NCBI GenBank assembly: GCA_040403075.1
Contig: JBBALJ010000058.1
Location: 1-19,532 of the forward strand
DNA: 19,532 bases
Source: RGVD01 sp040403075
GTDB taxonomy: Bacteria; Bacteroidota; Bacteroidia; UKL13-3
Direction of reading: 5' to 3'
This document shows, piece by piece, positions 1 through 6,721 of the stretch. The position numbers and the translations under genes were made by a program. The stretch's first letter is position 1. Each line of letters starts with the position of its first letter. A model generated the notes under the pieces. It had not been told where the DNA came from. It did no database searches and was given only the letters and a program-made list of their open reading frames with translations.

Positions 1-1
1 C

Positions 2-55
2 ACAACTGATGATTTGTTGACCAATATTTTCTCGAAGTTTTGTATCGGAAAGTAG
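2..55 (+). CDS. mnmE: MnmE (TrmE) tRNA-modification GTPase, C-terminal end only
   Basis: Frame 2 from the left edge reads TTDDLLTNIFSKFCIGK and then TAG. The terminal Phe-Cys-Ile-Gly-Lys-stop is the hallmark C-terminus of MnmE, whose Cys acts with MnmG in 5-carboxymethylaminomethyl modification of wobble uridine. Only 17 codons lie in the window; the GTPase domain is off the left edge. The last codons lie inside the 18-bp attL core, so the integrated element keeps the reading frame and stop intact. The short length limits certainty, but the motif at the exact stop, plus a known integration site there in other bacteria, makes the call fairly safe. Confidence 0.85.
   Translation, partial: TTDDLLTNIFSKFCIGK
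38..55 (+). other. attL core, 18-bp direct repeat over mnmE stop
   Basis: TTTTGTATCGGAAAGTAG encodes the last Phe-Cys-Ile-Gly-Lys-stop of mnmE and recurs at 6769-6786 with one difference (A44 versus G6775). From memory, Salmonella genomic island 1 uses the same position in its host's mnmE, also with an 18-bp repeat. Confidence 0.85.
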
Positions 56-99
56 ATACCCCAAAACAAACCCATTTAAAACATATTTGAAACCCTTAT

Positions 100-126
100 A
101 AAGCCTTGCATTGTAGGGCTTTTTTT
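100..126 (+). terminator. Probable rho-independent terminator after mnmE
   Basis: AAAGCC (100-105) pairs with GGCTTT (117-122) around an 11-nt loop, and the 3' arm runs into seven T residues (120-126). It lies 45 bp after the mnmE stop and inside the element, so the element seems to bring its own terminator for the disrupted transcription unit. The stem is short and the call is from pairing only. Confidence 0.55.
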
Positions 127-141
127 GTTTGTGCAAATATA

Positions 142-174
142 TGTTTCTTTTGGTTAAATACTTGTTTCTTTTGG
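142..174 (+). repeat. 12-bp direct repeat, two copies 21 bp apart
   Basis: TGTTTCTTTTGG occurs at 142-153 and 163-174. The 21-bp offset is two helical turns, so both copies face the same side of DNA. They sit just left of the TTGTACCTT cluster in the element's left end and could be protein-binding sites for recombination or control of the gene at 293. Confidence 0.6.
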
Positions 175-180
175 GAATAT

Positions 181-217
181 TTGTACCTTCGTTGTACCTT
201 GTAGCAATAAGGTACAA
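181..217. promoter_or_regulatory. TTGTACCTT cluster, candidate arm-type or operator sites
   Basis: TTGTACCTT occurs directly at 181-189 and 192-200 (11 bp apart), and its reverse complement AAGGTACAA occurs at 209-217. The second and third copies form a perfect 9-bp inverted repeat with an 8-nt loop. The 11-mer ATTTGTACCTT (179-189) recurs at the other element end (6722-6732), as does AAATACTTG (156-164 and 6741-6749). Shared motifs at both ends fit integrase arm sites or Xis sites; the cluster may also be an operator for the gene at 293. Confidence 0.5.
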
Positions 218-256
218 AATTTTGGGGTTAAGCCCTTTTTATTTTGCGCTTAATTG

Positions 257-290
257 CACTTAAATATACTTAACAATACTAAAAGCTACT
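257..290 (+). repeat. 10-bp phased TACT boxes before the first element gene
   Basis: CACT, TACT, TACT and TACT begin at 257, 267, 277 and 287, exactly 10 bp apart, ending just before the start codon at 293. The stretch TACTAAAAGCTACTAAA (277-293) recurs with one change at 5023-5039 before another element gene. Likely a regulator-binding array, though an A-rich leader could contribute by chance. Confidence 0.5.
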
Positions 291-292
291 AA

Positions 293-865
293 ATGAGTTC
301 AAATATTAAACTTCAAAGAATTTGCCAGCATTGTGGTAATGAGTTTACAGCCCGAACCACCACAACCCAATATTGTGGGGATAATTGCGCCAAACGTGCA
401 TACAAAGCAAGGTTAAGGGCTGCAAAGGTTGAGCAGAGCAATACAGAAACCCAGCGTATTAAAGCCCAACCTATTGAGGAATTAAAGGCAAAAGAGTTCT
501 TAACCGTTCGAGAGGTTGCCCGTTTGCTTAACTGTTCTGTTCGTTCAGCATACTATTATATCGAAAGTGGAACTATTAATGCCGTGAATTTAGGCCAAAG
601 AATAACACGGGTGAAGCGTTCCGACATTGACAAGCTGTTTGAGCAGTCGCAGCCCGTGAAAATTGAACCTGAACAAAAGCAGATTGATATTAATGAATGT
701 TACAATCTTACAGAGGTTCAAAGCATATATGGAATTTCAGAGAAAGCACTTTTTGAAATAGTTAAACGCAATAATATACCAAAGGTGAAGCAAGGGGGCT
801 TTGCCTATGTTCCGAAAGCAGACATAAATAAGATATTAAGCCCGTATGGGGTTGAAAGTTTTTAA
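293..865 (+). CDS. Zinc-finger / tandem helix-turn-helix DNA-binding protein
   Basis: This 190-residue protein is probably the element's regulator or recombination directionality factor. Cys11-x2-Cys14 and Cys28-x3-Cys32 could form a small treble-clef-like zinc site. Residues 66-117 form a MerR/excisionase-like winged helix, with the typical pattern FLTVREVARLLNCS, YYYIESGTI and then RVKRSDIDKLF. Residues 131-186 look like a second, more divergent copy (NLTEVQSIYGIS, VPKADINKIL). Tandem excisionase-like domains with an N-terminal zinc finger occur next to integrases in Bacteroidota elements. The start is the ATG directly after the phased TACT boxes; an in-frame stop follows at 863-865. Which site it binds is not shown by the sequence; the boxes at 257-290 are an obvious candidate. 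Confidence 0.8.
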   Translation: MSSNIKLQRICQHCGNEFTARTTTTQYCGDNCAKRAYKARLRAAKVEQSNTETQRIKAQPIEELKAKEFLTVREVARLLNCSVRSAYYYIESGTINAVNLGQRITRVKRSDIDKLFEQSQPVKIEPEQKQIDINECYNLTEVQSIYGISEKALFEIVKRNNIPKVKQGGFAYVPKADINKILSPYGVESF

Positions 866-940
866 TAATAGTAAAGTGTAAACCACTGTTTCAAGTCATT
901 CATATATATCAAAACATTAAAGGGGGGTCAAATATCAATC

Positions 941-2143
941 ATGGCAATAAAAGTTAAATTAAGAGAAAAGAAAATTTCAGGCAAAAGGTTAAGTCTTTAT
1001 TTAGATTTTCACCCACCCATACCACACCCCAAACCGTTTTTAAATAAAAAGGAGGAAATGGTTACTGTAACACGAAGGGAGTTTTTAGGGCTGTATATTA
1101 ATGCTGAAAAAACAAAAGATAAAAAAGGAAAGGTTAAGAGTATAAAACTTACCCCCATTCATAAAAAGCATAACATTGAAACTTTGCAGCTTGCTGAACA
1201 GATAAGGCAGAAACGTGATAACCATTTGAACAAGCCTGAAATATATAGTGAGTTTGAAAAGGAGCAGCTAAAAACTAAGGAACGAAGCGAAAAGAACTTT
1301 GTTGAATACTTTAAAAAACTTGCAGATAAACGAAAAGCAAGCAACCATGATAACTGGATTTCAGCATACAAATACCTTGATGCATTCACCAATGGAAATT
1401 TGAAGTTTGCCGACCTGAACGAAACTTTTTGCAATGAATTTAAAAAATACTTGCTAACTACAAAAAGCAATAAAAGCAGCAAAATGATACTATCACAAAA
1501 TTCAGCCGTTTCATATTTCAATAAGTTTAAAGCCACCTTGAAGCAAGCCTATAAAGACAATATGTTGACGGTTAATTTGAATGATAAGGTTGATTGCTTA
1601 GAACCACAGGAAACCATAAAACAAACCTTAACCATTGAGGAATTAAACCTACTTGCCAAAGCAGATTGTAAATATCCATTACTTAAAAATTATGTTTTGT
1701 TTGCAGCCCTTACGGGTATGCCATATAAGGAAATGCAAAATTTGAAATGGGGGCAAGTTGAGTTTTCTGAATTGTCGGGAATAAGAATAAAAATGATAAG
1801 ACAAAAAACTGATAAGCCGTATCTTATTAATATTTCTGAACAGGCTTTCAGTTTATTGGGCGAACGCAAAGAACCCAGGGACAATGTGTTTGAGGAAATA
1901 AGCGACCGTGATAGATACTATTATTTCCCGTTGTGGCTTGCTGAAGTGGGAATTAAAAAGCAAATGACTTTTCACGATTTGCGACATACTTACGGCTGTT
2001 TACAAATTGATTTGGGAACAGATATTTACACATTACAAGGCAATATGGGACACTCAACCCCACGCCAAAGTATGATGTATGGGAAAATAAGCGACAAGCT
2101 TAAACAAGTAGCAGCCGAAAAAATTCAATTAGACGAGGAATAG
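941..2143 (+). CDS. Tyrosine recombinase (integrase) of the element, IntDOT-like
   Basis: This 400-residue site-specific recombinase is expected to integrate and excise the element at the mnmE end. It has an N-terminal arm-binding domain (about 1-105), a SAM-like core-binding domain (about 115-215) and a C-terminal catalytic domain (about 228-390). Visible catalytic residues are beta-hairpin Lys289 (RQKTDKP), His345-x2-Arg348 (HDLRH), His371 (MGHS) and the nucleophile Tyr380. The Arg I position is Pro261 (TGMPYKEMQ instead of TGLRxSE). Loss of Arg I is known from IntDOT, where Ser occupies that place, so activity is still likely. A six-G run at 922-927 lies 13 bp before the start and may act as ribosome-binding site. 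The next gene starts 4 bp after the stop, suggesting one operon. Confidence 0.92.
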   Translation: MAIKVKLREKKISGKRLSLYLDFHPPIPHPKPFLNKKEEMVTVTRREFLGLYINAEKTKDKKGKVKSIKLTPIHKKHNIETLQLAEQIRQKRDNHLNKPEIYSEFEKEQLKTKERSEKNFVEYFKKLADKRKASNHDNWISAYKYLDAFTNGNLKFADLNETFCNEFKKYLLTTKSNKSSKMILSQNSAVSYFNKFKATLKQAYKDNMLTVNLNDKVDCLEPQETIKQTLTIEELNLLAKADCKYPLLKNYVLFAALTGMPYKEMQNLKWGQVEFSELSGIRIKMIRQKTDKPYLINISEQAFSLLGERKEPRDNVFEEISDRDRYYYFPLWLAEVGIKKQMTFHDLRHTYGCLQIDLGTDIYTLQGNMGHSTPRQSMMYGKISDKLKQVAAEKIQLDEE

Positions 2144-2147
2144 AAAA

Positions 2148-3239
2148 ATGAACAGTAAATTTTACTTAGGATTAAAAAAAGTCAGGTATTCATATAAAGA
2201 CTATCCCAATGCTTCAGATGAACTTTTTGAATATTATAATGAATTGATTGAGGAAATAAATAAGCACCAGTTAAACACAAATGAAGCTTTGACGAAATAT
2301 GTTGTTCAGGCTTACAATCAAATAACAGAGGAACAAAAGCGAATAATTAAGTGGTGCGAAAGCATAGGTAAAAAGGATATAAAAGCACTTTCAAAAACAG
2401 AATTAAAAGAACTTGACATAAATGAAAATTACTTTAAAGAAATACTATCTATTTCAAATGATGCAAGGGCAATTTGTCTTGAACATTTGGCAACCTATTG
2501 CCCTGAAATGTTTGAAACAATTGATAAGCAAAAACTTTTAAGAGAGATGTTGCCGTTTAGTATTGTGGCAAAAAGTGTACTTAATAGTCATGATAATAGT
2601 ACAAATATTAAGTATATTGAAACCTACAAAAAAGAGGTAACGCCTGAAAGAATAGAAAAACTAAAAAGCGAACTTGCAGAAATTGCAAGCAATGAAGATA
2701 AAATTTCATTCCTAAAAAATAAAAACTTTGAGTATTTACAAAATGTTTCACCTGAATTATATGTCGTTTCAGGCAGCACCTCTTACCCAAATTTTAAACC
2801 TGGTCAACCTTTATTTTTTGATAGGTTTATACAGCTTGAAATTGATAAACTTACACATGCCTTGCCACCTAAACAAATGAATACAGAGCAGGAAACACCA
2901 ACTTTTACAAACAATTTTGATAACATTAAACCGATTGAAATTTATGAACACTTTAAAGCTGGTTTAGTTGACAAAGGCTATTTAACCATAGAGGAATTGA
3001 ATAAATATTTGAAAGCAGCTTTTGAGTTAAAAACAATTCCCGAAACACTTTTTAAGCTGAAACACACGCCTACAAAGCAGAAAATTTACACCGTGTTTTA
3101 TATTTACTATAAAGATATTTCGCAAAAGAAACACGAAAGGCAAAAAGAATATGCAGCCCTTTTAGGTGATTTTTTTGAAGGGTATAAAACCGAAATAATA
3201 CAAACAAACTGGGCAAGGGATTACAAAAAAAAAAGGTAA
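2148..3239 (+). CDS. Element protein of unknown function, co-transcribed with integrase
   Basis: I do not recognise a named family. The 363-residue protein is soluble, Lys/Glu-rich, with no signal peptide or membrane segment. Residues about 1-250 look largely helical. Residues about 252-363 form a compact C-terminal region containing IYEHFKAGLVDKGYLT, a Tyr-rich FYIYYKDIS stretch and YAALLGDFFEGY. I have the impression of similar C-terminal regions in other Bacteroidota integrative elements, but cannot verify this. It starts 4 bp after the integrase stop, so it is probably translated with it and may act in recombination or its control. The gene ends in a run of ten A residues coding for the basic tail KKKR. 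Confidence 0.75.
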   Translation: MNSKFYLGLKKVRYSYKDYPNASDELFEYYNELIEEINKHQLNTNEALTKYVVQAYNQITEEQKRIIKWCESIGKKDIKALSKTELKELDINENYFKEILSISNDARAICLEHLATYCPEMFETIDKQKLLREMLPFSIVAKSVLNSHDNSTNIKYIETYKKEVTPERIEKLKSELAEIASNEDKISFLKNKNFEYLQNVSPELYVVSGSTSYPNFKPGQPLFFDRFIQLEIDKLTHALPPKQMNTEQETPTFTNNFDNIKPIEIYEHFKAGLVDKGYLTIEELNKYLKAAFELKTIPETLFKLKHTPTKQKIYTVFYIYYKDISQKKHERQKEYAALLGDFFEGYKTEIIQTNWARDYKKKR

Positions 3240-3244
3240 ACAGT

Positions 3245-3288
3245 TTACTATTTCATTACGAAAATTACGAAACCTATACTAACATTAC
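3245..3288 (+). repeat. Phased TTAC boxes upstream of the second element operon
   Basis: TTAC occurs at 3245, 3256, 3265 and 3285, with ATAC at 3276, giving spacings of 11, 9, 11 and 9 bp. Units read TTACGAAAA, TTACGAAAC, ATACTAACA and TTACTAATA. The array ends about 10 bp before the predicted -33 box at 3299, a normal place for an activator or repressor array. Confidence 0.5.
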
Positions 3289-3298
3289 TAATATCTTT

Positions 3299-3326
3299 TT
3301 GAGGGTTTGAAGACATCATACGTTTG
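3299..3326 (+). promoter_or_regulatory. Predicted Bacteroidota promoter for the HTH/rep operon
   Basis: TTG (3299-3301) and TACGTTTG (3319-3326) are separated by 17 bp. The second box matches the TAnnTTTG -7 consensus of Bacteroidota exactly. Transcription would start near 3330, about 12 nt before the ATG at 3343. Confidence 0.55.
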
Positions 3327-3342
3327 CTGAAACTTTAAGCAA

Positions 3343-3696
3343 ATGGAAAATTTAACACAGGGGTTAACCCTCGAAACATTACCAAAAGCCTTTACTCACC
3401 TTACTAATGAAGTAAGCGAAATAAAAAGGCTATTACTGGAACGAAGCCAGCCACAACCAACCGAAACAGATTGTTGGTTTGATTTAACAGAACTTTGTAA
3501 TTACCACCCCGACAAGCCCACGAAAGCCACCGTATACGGCTGGGTTAATTCCCGAACTATTCCAGTTCATAAAGGTGGTAAAAAATTAAGGTTTCTTAAA
3601 TCGGAAATTGATAAATTTTTGATGCAAGGTAAAAAAAAGACCTATGCAGAAACAAGCCACGAAGCAGAGCAGTACATTAAAAATAAAAGGGGGTAA
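3343..3696 (+). CDS. Excisionase-like helix-turn-helix protein
   Basis: This 117-residue protein has a short N-terminal coiled stretch (THLTNEVSEIKRLLLERS, about 19-36), then a MerR/excisionase-type winged helix (about 44-95). The winged helix shows WFDLTELCNY, ATVYGWVNSRTIP, a basic wing (HKGGKKLRF) and LKSEIDKFL. Such proteins often follow the integrase in Bacteroidota elements and act as excisionase or as repressor of the replication genes. It is the first gene of a four-gene group (3343-6286) that also holds the ATPase and primase, with its own promoter and phased boxes upstream. The stop is 3 bp from the next start, so coupling is likely. Xis versus transcription factor cannot be told from sequence. 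Confidence 0.82.
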   Translation: MENLTQGLTLETLPKAFTHLTNEVSEIKRLLLERSQPQPTETDCWFDLTELCNYHPDKPTKATVYGWVNSRTIPVHKGGKKLRFLKSEIDKFLMQGKKKTYAETSHEAEQYIKNKRG

Positions 3697-3699
3697 GCT

Positions 3700-3912
3700 A
3701 TGCAGGAACATAAGCAAACCCCCAATAATAATTTGCTAAAAAGACAGGCCAAAGATACAAATATTATCTGTTTTATTGATGCTGCAAAGTATTGCCAACC
3801 TCTACCAAAGTCGCTTGTTATTAGACTTGCTCAAAGGTTTTCTGTTACACCTGAACATTTAGTCATATTAATCGAAATTAGTTGCAAGGGGGGCTGTTTA
3901 GTATGGAACTAA
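3700..3912 (+). CDS. Small element protein of unknown function
   Basis: This 70-residue protein is unrecognised. The middle and C-terminal part (CFIDAAKYCQPLPKSLVIRL to SVTPEHLVILIE) could be a compact helical domain; it has three Cys residues but no clear metal motif. It starts 3 bp after the HTH gene with a five-G run (3689-3693) 6 bp before its ATG. Its end overlaps the start of the ATPase gene by 10 bp (ATG at 3903 inside its last codons). The overlaps at both ends argue that it is a true, translationally coupled gene despite its size. Confidence 0.6.
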   Translation: MQEHKQTPNNNLLKRQAKDTNIICFIDAAKYCQPLPKSLVIRLAQRFSVTPEHLVILIEISCKGGCLVWN

Positions 3913-5003
3913 AACCAAACTTCGATTTTGATAAATTCAATATAAGTAGTGATGAAATTAAAGCAGATGCCGAGCAGCATATAAAGCAATTTAACGAAGC
4001 CACAGAAAGCAAAGGACTATTCATAGTTAAATCTGCAAACCGTTGGATTGAGCAAGCTAAAACCCGACCTATTCCGCAAATGCTTTTTGGTGAATTTTGG
4101 TTTGAAGGCGAACTATGTATTTTGTTTGCCGACACCAATTTGGGCAAATCTATTTTGGCCTTGCAAATTGGTAACAGCATAAGCAGAGGCGAACAGATAA
4201 ATGGCTTTAAATTGGAAACAGAAAAGCAACCCATTTTGTATTTTGATTTCGAGTTAAGCGACAAGCAATTTGAAAACCGATATTCAATAAAATTTGAAAA
4301 GCATTATAACTTTGATAATAATTTTATAAGAGTTGAGATAGACCCTGAAGCCACCATTCCCGAAACCCAAAGTTTTGAAGATTTCCTCAATCAATCGTTG
4401 GAACGAAGTATTACCGAAACAGGGGCAAAGGTTTTAATTATAGATAATCTCACCTACCTGAAAAATGAAACTGAAAAGGCAAAAGATGCTTTGCCATTGA
4501 TGAAACATTTGAAAGCGTTAAAAAACAAATATGGACTTTCAATATTAGCACTTGCACACACGCCAAAAAGGGATTTATCAAAACCCATTACCCGAAACGA
4601 TTTGCAAGGCAGCAAGATGCTAATTAATTTTTGTGATAGTTCATTTTCAATTGGTGAAAGTAATACAGATAAAAGTTTAAGGTACATAAAACAGATTAAG
4701 CAGAGGAATACAGAACAAATTTATGATGCCGAAAATGTTTGTGTTTGCAAAATAGATAAGCCCTCTAATTTCTTATTGTTTGAGTTTGTGGACTTCGGAA
4801 CAGAACGGGAACATCTAAAACAGATTAGTGAAGGCGAAAAAACAGAAATTGAAAATAGTATCAAAGAATTGATGCAAGCCGAACCAACCTTGACAGCTTA
4901 TGCCATTGCTAAAAGGCTATGCAAAGACGAAAGCAAGTTTAATAGTTTTAAAGTGAAAGTTAGCAGAATTGTAAATAGGAACAGTAACAGTAGTAACACT
5001 TAG
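3903..5003 (+). CDS. RepA-like AAA/RecA-fold ATPase
   Basis: This 366-residue protein is likely a replicative-helicase or initiator-type ATPase of the element. Walker A is the variant ADTNLGKS (residues 76-83, Lys82, Ser83). Walker B is VLIIDN (177-182, Asp181). A sensor-like ALAHTPKR follows at about 216-223. These fit the RepA/DnaB-like RecA-fold family found beside primases in plasmids and islands. Residues about 328-362 may form a small winged helix. The chosen start is ATG 3903, 9 bp after a six-G run (3888-3893). A TTG at 3882 would add seven residues but lies before that run. The last codons overlap the GTAAC/GTTAC dyad array (4984-5035), and the primase-like gene follows 47 bp later. 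Confidence 0.85.
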   Translation: MELKPNFDFDKFNISSDEIKADAEQHIKQFNEATESKGLFIVKSANRWIEQAKTRPIPQMLFGEFWFEGELCILFADTNLGKSILALQIGNSISRGEQINGFKLETEKQPILYFDFELSDKQFENRYSIKFEKHYNFDNNFIRVEIDPEATIPETQSFEDFLNQSLERSITETGAKVLIIDNLTYLKNETEKAKDALPLMKHLKALKNKYGLSILALAHTPKRDLSKPITRNDLQGSKMLINFCDSSFSIGESNTDKSLRYIKQIKQRNTEQIYDAENVCVCKIDKPSNFLLFEFVDFGTEREHLKQISEGEKTEIENSIKELMQAEPTLTAYAIAKRLCKDESKFNSFKVKVSRIVNRNSNSSNT

Positions 5004-5035
5004 TAACACCTGTTACCAATGTTACTAAAAGTTAC
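4984..5035. repeat. Symmetric six-box GTAAC/GTTAC dyad array, candidate origin or operator
   Basis: GTAAC begins at 4984, 4993 and 5003; its complement GTTAC begins at 5012, 5021 and 5031. Spacings are 9, 10, 9, 9 and 10 bp, and the boxes pair as three nested inverted repeats about one centre near 5009. The array overlaps the end of the ATPase gene and lies 15 bp before the primase-like gene. This fits an initiator-binding array or an operator. In RNA it could also fold into a segmented hairpin. Confidence 0.65.
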
Positions 5036-5050
5036 TAAAAAAGGCAATTA

Positions 5051-6286
5051 ATGAGTGAACACAAATACATATTAGAACCATACAAAGGAATGGCAAGCCG
5101 TTACCGTTGCCCCAGTTGCCAGCATAGGGATAAAACCTTTTCATTATACATTGATGCTGAAACAAGCCAGCATATAAGCCCCAATGTTGGCAGGTGCAAC
5201 CGTGAAAGTAATTGTGGATACCATTACACACCTAAACAATATTTTCAGGATAATGATATTTCATTTGATACACCTAAACCATACAAGCCACAGCCTATTA
5301 AGCCACAGCCAAAGCAATGTTCATTTGTTTCAGATGTGATATTCAAAGCAAGCCTGAAAGCTTATGAAGCAAATCATTTTGTTACATACCTTATTCAACT
5401 TTTTGGGGTTGATATGGCAAATGAATTGATAAGCCATTATTTTATTGCCACCTCTAAATTTTGGAAAGGTGCAACCATATTTTGGCAAATTGATACACAT
5501 GGCAAAGTAAGGACGGGTAAAATAATGCTTTACAGCCCCACCACAGGCAAAAGAATTAAAGAACCATTCAATCATATTAACTGGGTTCATAAGTTGCTTA
5601 AAACGCAAGATTTCGAGTTAAAGCAATGTTTATTTGGCGAACATTTACTAATTGATAAAACAAAACCCATTGCCATAGTTGAAAGCGAAAAAACGGCTGT
5701 CATTGCCAGCGTATATTTGCCCCAATTTATTTGGGTTGCAGTTGGCAGCCTTACCAACCTGAACGCTGAAAAATGTAGCATATTACAAGGGCGAATGATT
5801 ACACTATTTCCAGACCTGAACGGCTTTGATAAATGGAGCAGCAAGGCAAATGAACTTTCACACCTTGCCACATTTACCGTTTCAGATTTACTTGAACGCA
5901 AAGCAAGCGAAGCCGAAAGGAAACAGGGCTTTGATATAGCCGACTATTTAATAAAATTCGATTACAAGCAGTTTGTAATATCTGAACCCACAGCCCCAGC
6001 CGTTCAGTTGGTTGATGAGATGAAAACTGAACGAATTGAACTACCAATAAAAGAACTAAGCGAAAACTGGGAACAGGATATTAATAAACTTGAAAAATAT
6101 TTTGCAGAAATTACACTTCCAACCCATCCCCTGAAGCTGAATGATTATACCACAATAATAGATTGTTCCCTATTTATTGAAAGTCATTTTGCAACCATAA
6201 AAAGGAATAACGGCAAAAGAACTTTTATGCCATACCTCAACCGATTACAGGAACTAAAACAAGTATTAACAACAAATTTGAATTGA
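5051..6286 (+). CDS. Zinc-finger/Toprim primase-like replication protein
   Basis: This 411-residue protein resembles the primase-like (DUF6371-type) proteins of Bacteroidota elements. An N-terminal zinc-binding motif uses Cys20-x2-Cys23 and Cys49-x5-Cys55-x-His57. The C-terminal half has a Toprim-like fold: AIVESEKTA (about 208-216, Glu211 and Glu213) as the acidic strand-loop, and FPDLNGFDKW (about 253-262, Asp255 and Asp260) as the metal-binding part. This pairing is typical of primases that make primers for replication or for conversion of transferred single strands. NBU elements carry a primase just before the relaxase gene; here no relaxase follows. It is the last gene of the 3343-6286 group. 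The dyad array ends just before its ATG. Confidence 0.8.
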   Translation: MSEHKYILEPYKGMASRYRCPSCQHRDKTFSLYIDAETSQHISPNVGRCNRESNCGYHYTPKQYFQDNDISFDTPKPYKPQPIKPQPKQCSFVSDVIFKASLKAYEANHFVTYLIQLFGVDMANELISHYFIATSKFWKGATIFWQIDTHGKVRTGKIMLYSPTTGKRIKEPFNHINWVHKLLKTQDFELKQCLFGEHLLIDKTKPIAIVESEKTAVIASVYLPQFIWVAVGSLTNLNAEKCSILQGRMITLFPDLNGFDKWSSKANELSHLATFTVSDLLERKASEAERKQGFDIADYLIKFDYKQFVISEPTAPAVQLVDEMKTERIELPIKELSENWEQDINKLEKYFAEITLPTHPLKLNDYTTIIDCSLFIESHFATIKRNNGKRTFMPYLNRLQELKQVLTTNLN

Positions 6287-6337
6287 TATGAAAGCAAAAA
6301 AAAATTAGTATGAAGTAAATAAATGTTTTACACTCTA

Positions 6338-6556
6338 CTATGCTTTTGCTAAGTATAGTAAAAGACAAACGAAGCCAATTATAATTCCAATTATATGAAC
6401 TATTAAAACAAAATCTAACATAGGAATAATTCGATTTACACGTTCTTGTAAATAGTATTCCCTTTTTTGTAATGTAGTTAATGTACTAAATTCATCCCAT
6501 GAAATTTTTTCAAGTTTTTTAACCTCAACTGGTGTTTGATTGTTTTCAGATGCCAT
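6338..6556 (-). CDS. Small single-span membrane protein next to attR
   Basis: This 72-residue protein has a charged N-terminal part (about 1-44, with SWDEFSTLTTLQKREYYLQERVNR) and one strongly hydrophobic segment at about 47-70 (DFVLIVHIIGIIIGFVCLLLYL). No family is recognised. It is the only element gene on the minus strand, converges on the primase-like gene (51 bp between stops) and lies 212 bp from attR. That is a common place for cargo. A TACTAAAA word lies about 14 bp upstream of its start. Composition and the clear helix make it believable, but expression is unproven. Confidence 0.6.
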   Translation of the reverse strand: MASENNQTPVEVKKLEKISWDEFSTLTTLQKREYYLQERVNRIIPMLDFVLIVHIIGIIIGFVCLLLYLAKA

Positions 6557-6651
6557 AATTTTATTTTTTAGTATTTGTATAGCGAATGTAACTAAATTAT
6601 GAAAAGCCCAACCTATTAAAATTGATAGATGAAATGTTGGCCGAAAAGTTT

Positions 6652-6681
6652 ATTACTTCCCAAACTGGAAAGTGAAGTAAT
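6652..6681. repeat. Perfect 8-bp inverted repeat near attR
   Basis: ATTACTTC (6652-6659) and GAAGTAAT (6674-6681) flank a 14-nt centre. It lies 88 bp inside attR and could be a recombination accessory site or a transcript hairpin for the right end. Confidence 0.4.
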
Positions 6682-6721
6682 TTTATCCAAAACATAGGCT
6701 TTTAGTGTTCCAATCTACCCC

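Noticed and set aside
38..55. Integration into a tRNA gene, the most common target of such elements
   Set aside because: The bases do not form a tRNA 3' end; they read as the FCIGK-stop end of mnmE.
1159..1536. A 125-codon minus-strand frame opposite the integrase
   Set aside because: Leu/Ser-rich composition typical of an antisense frame of a Lys-rich gene; the plus-strand integrase fully explains the region.
3882..3902. TTG start for the RepA-like ATPase
   Set aside because: It precedes the G-run that would serve as ribosome-binding site; the ATG at 3903 is better placed and overlaps the previous gene's end in the usual manner.
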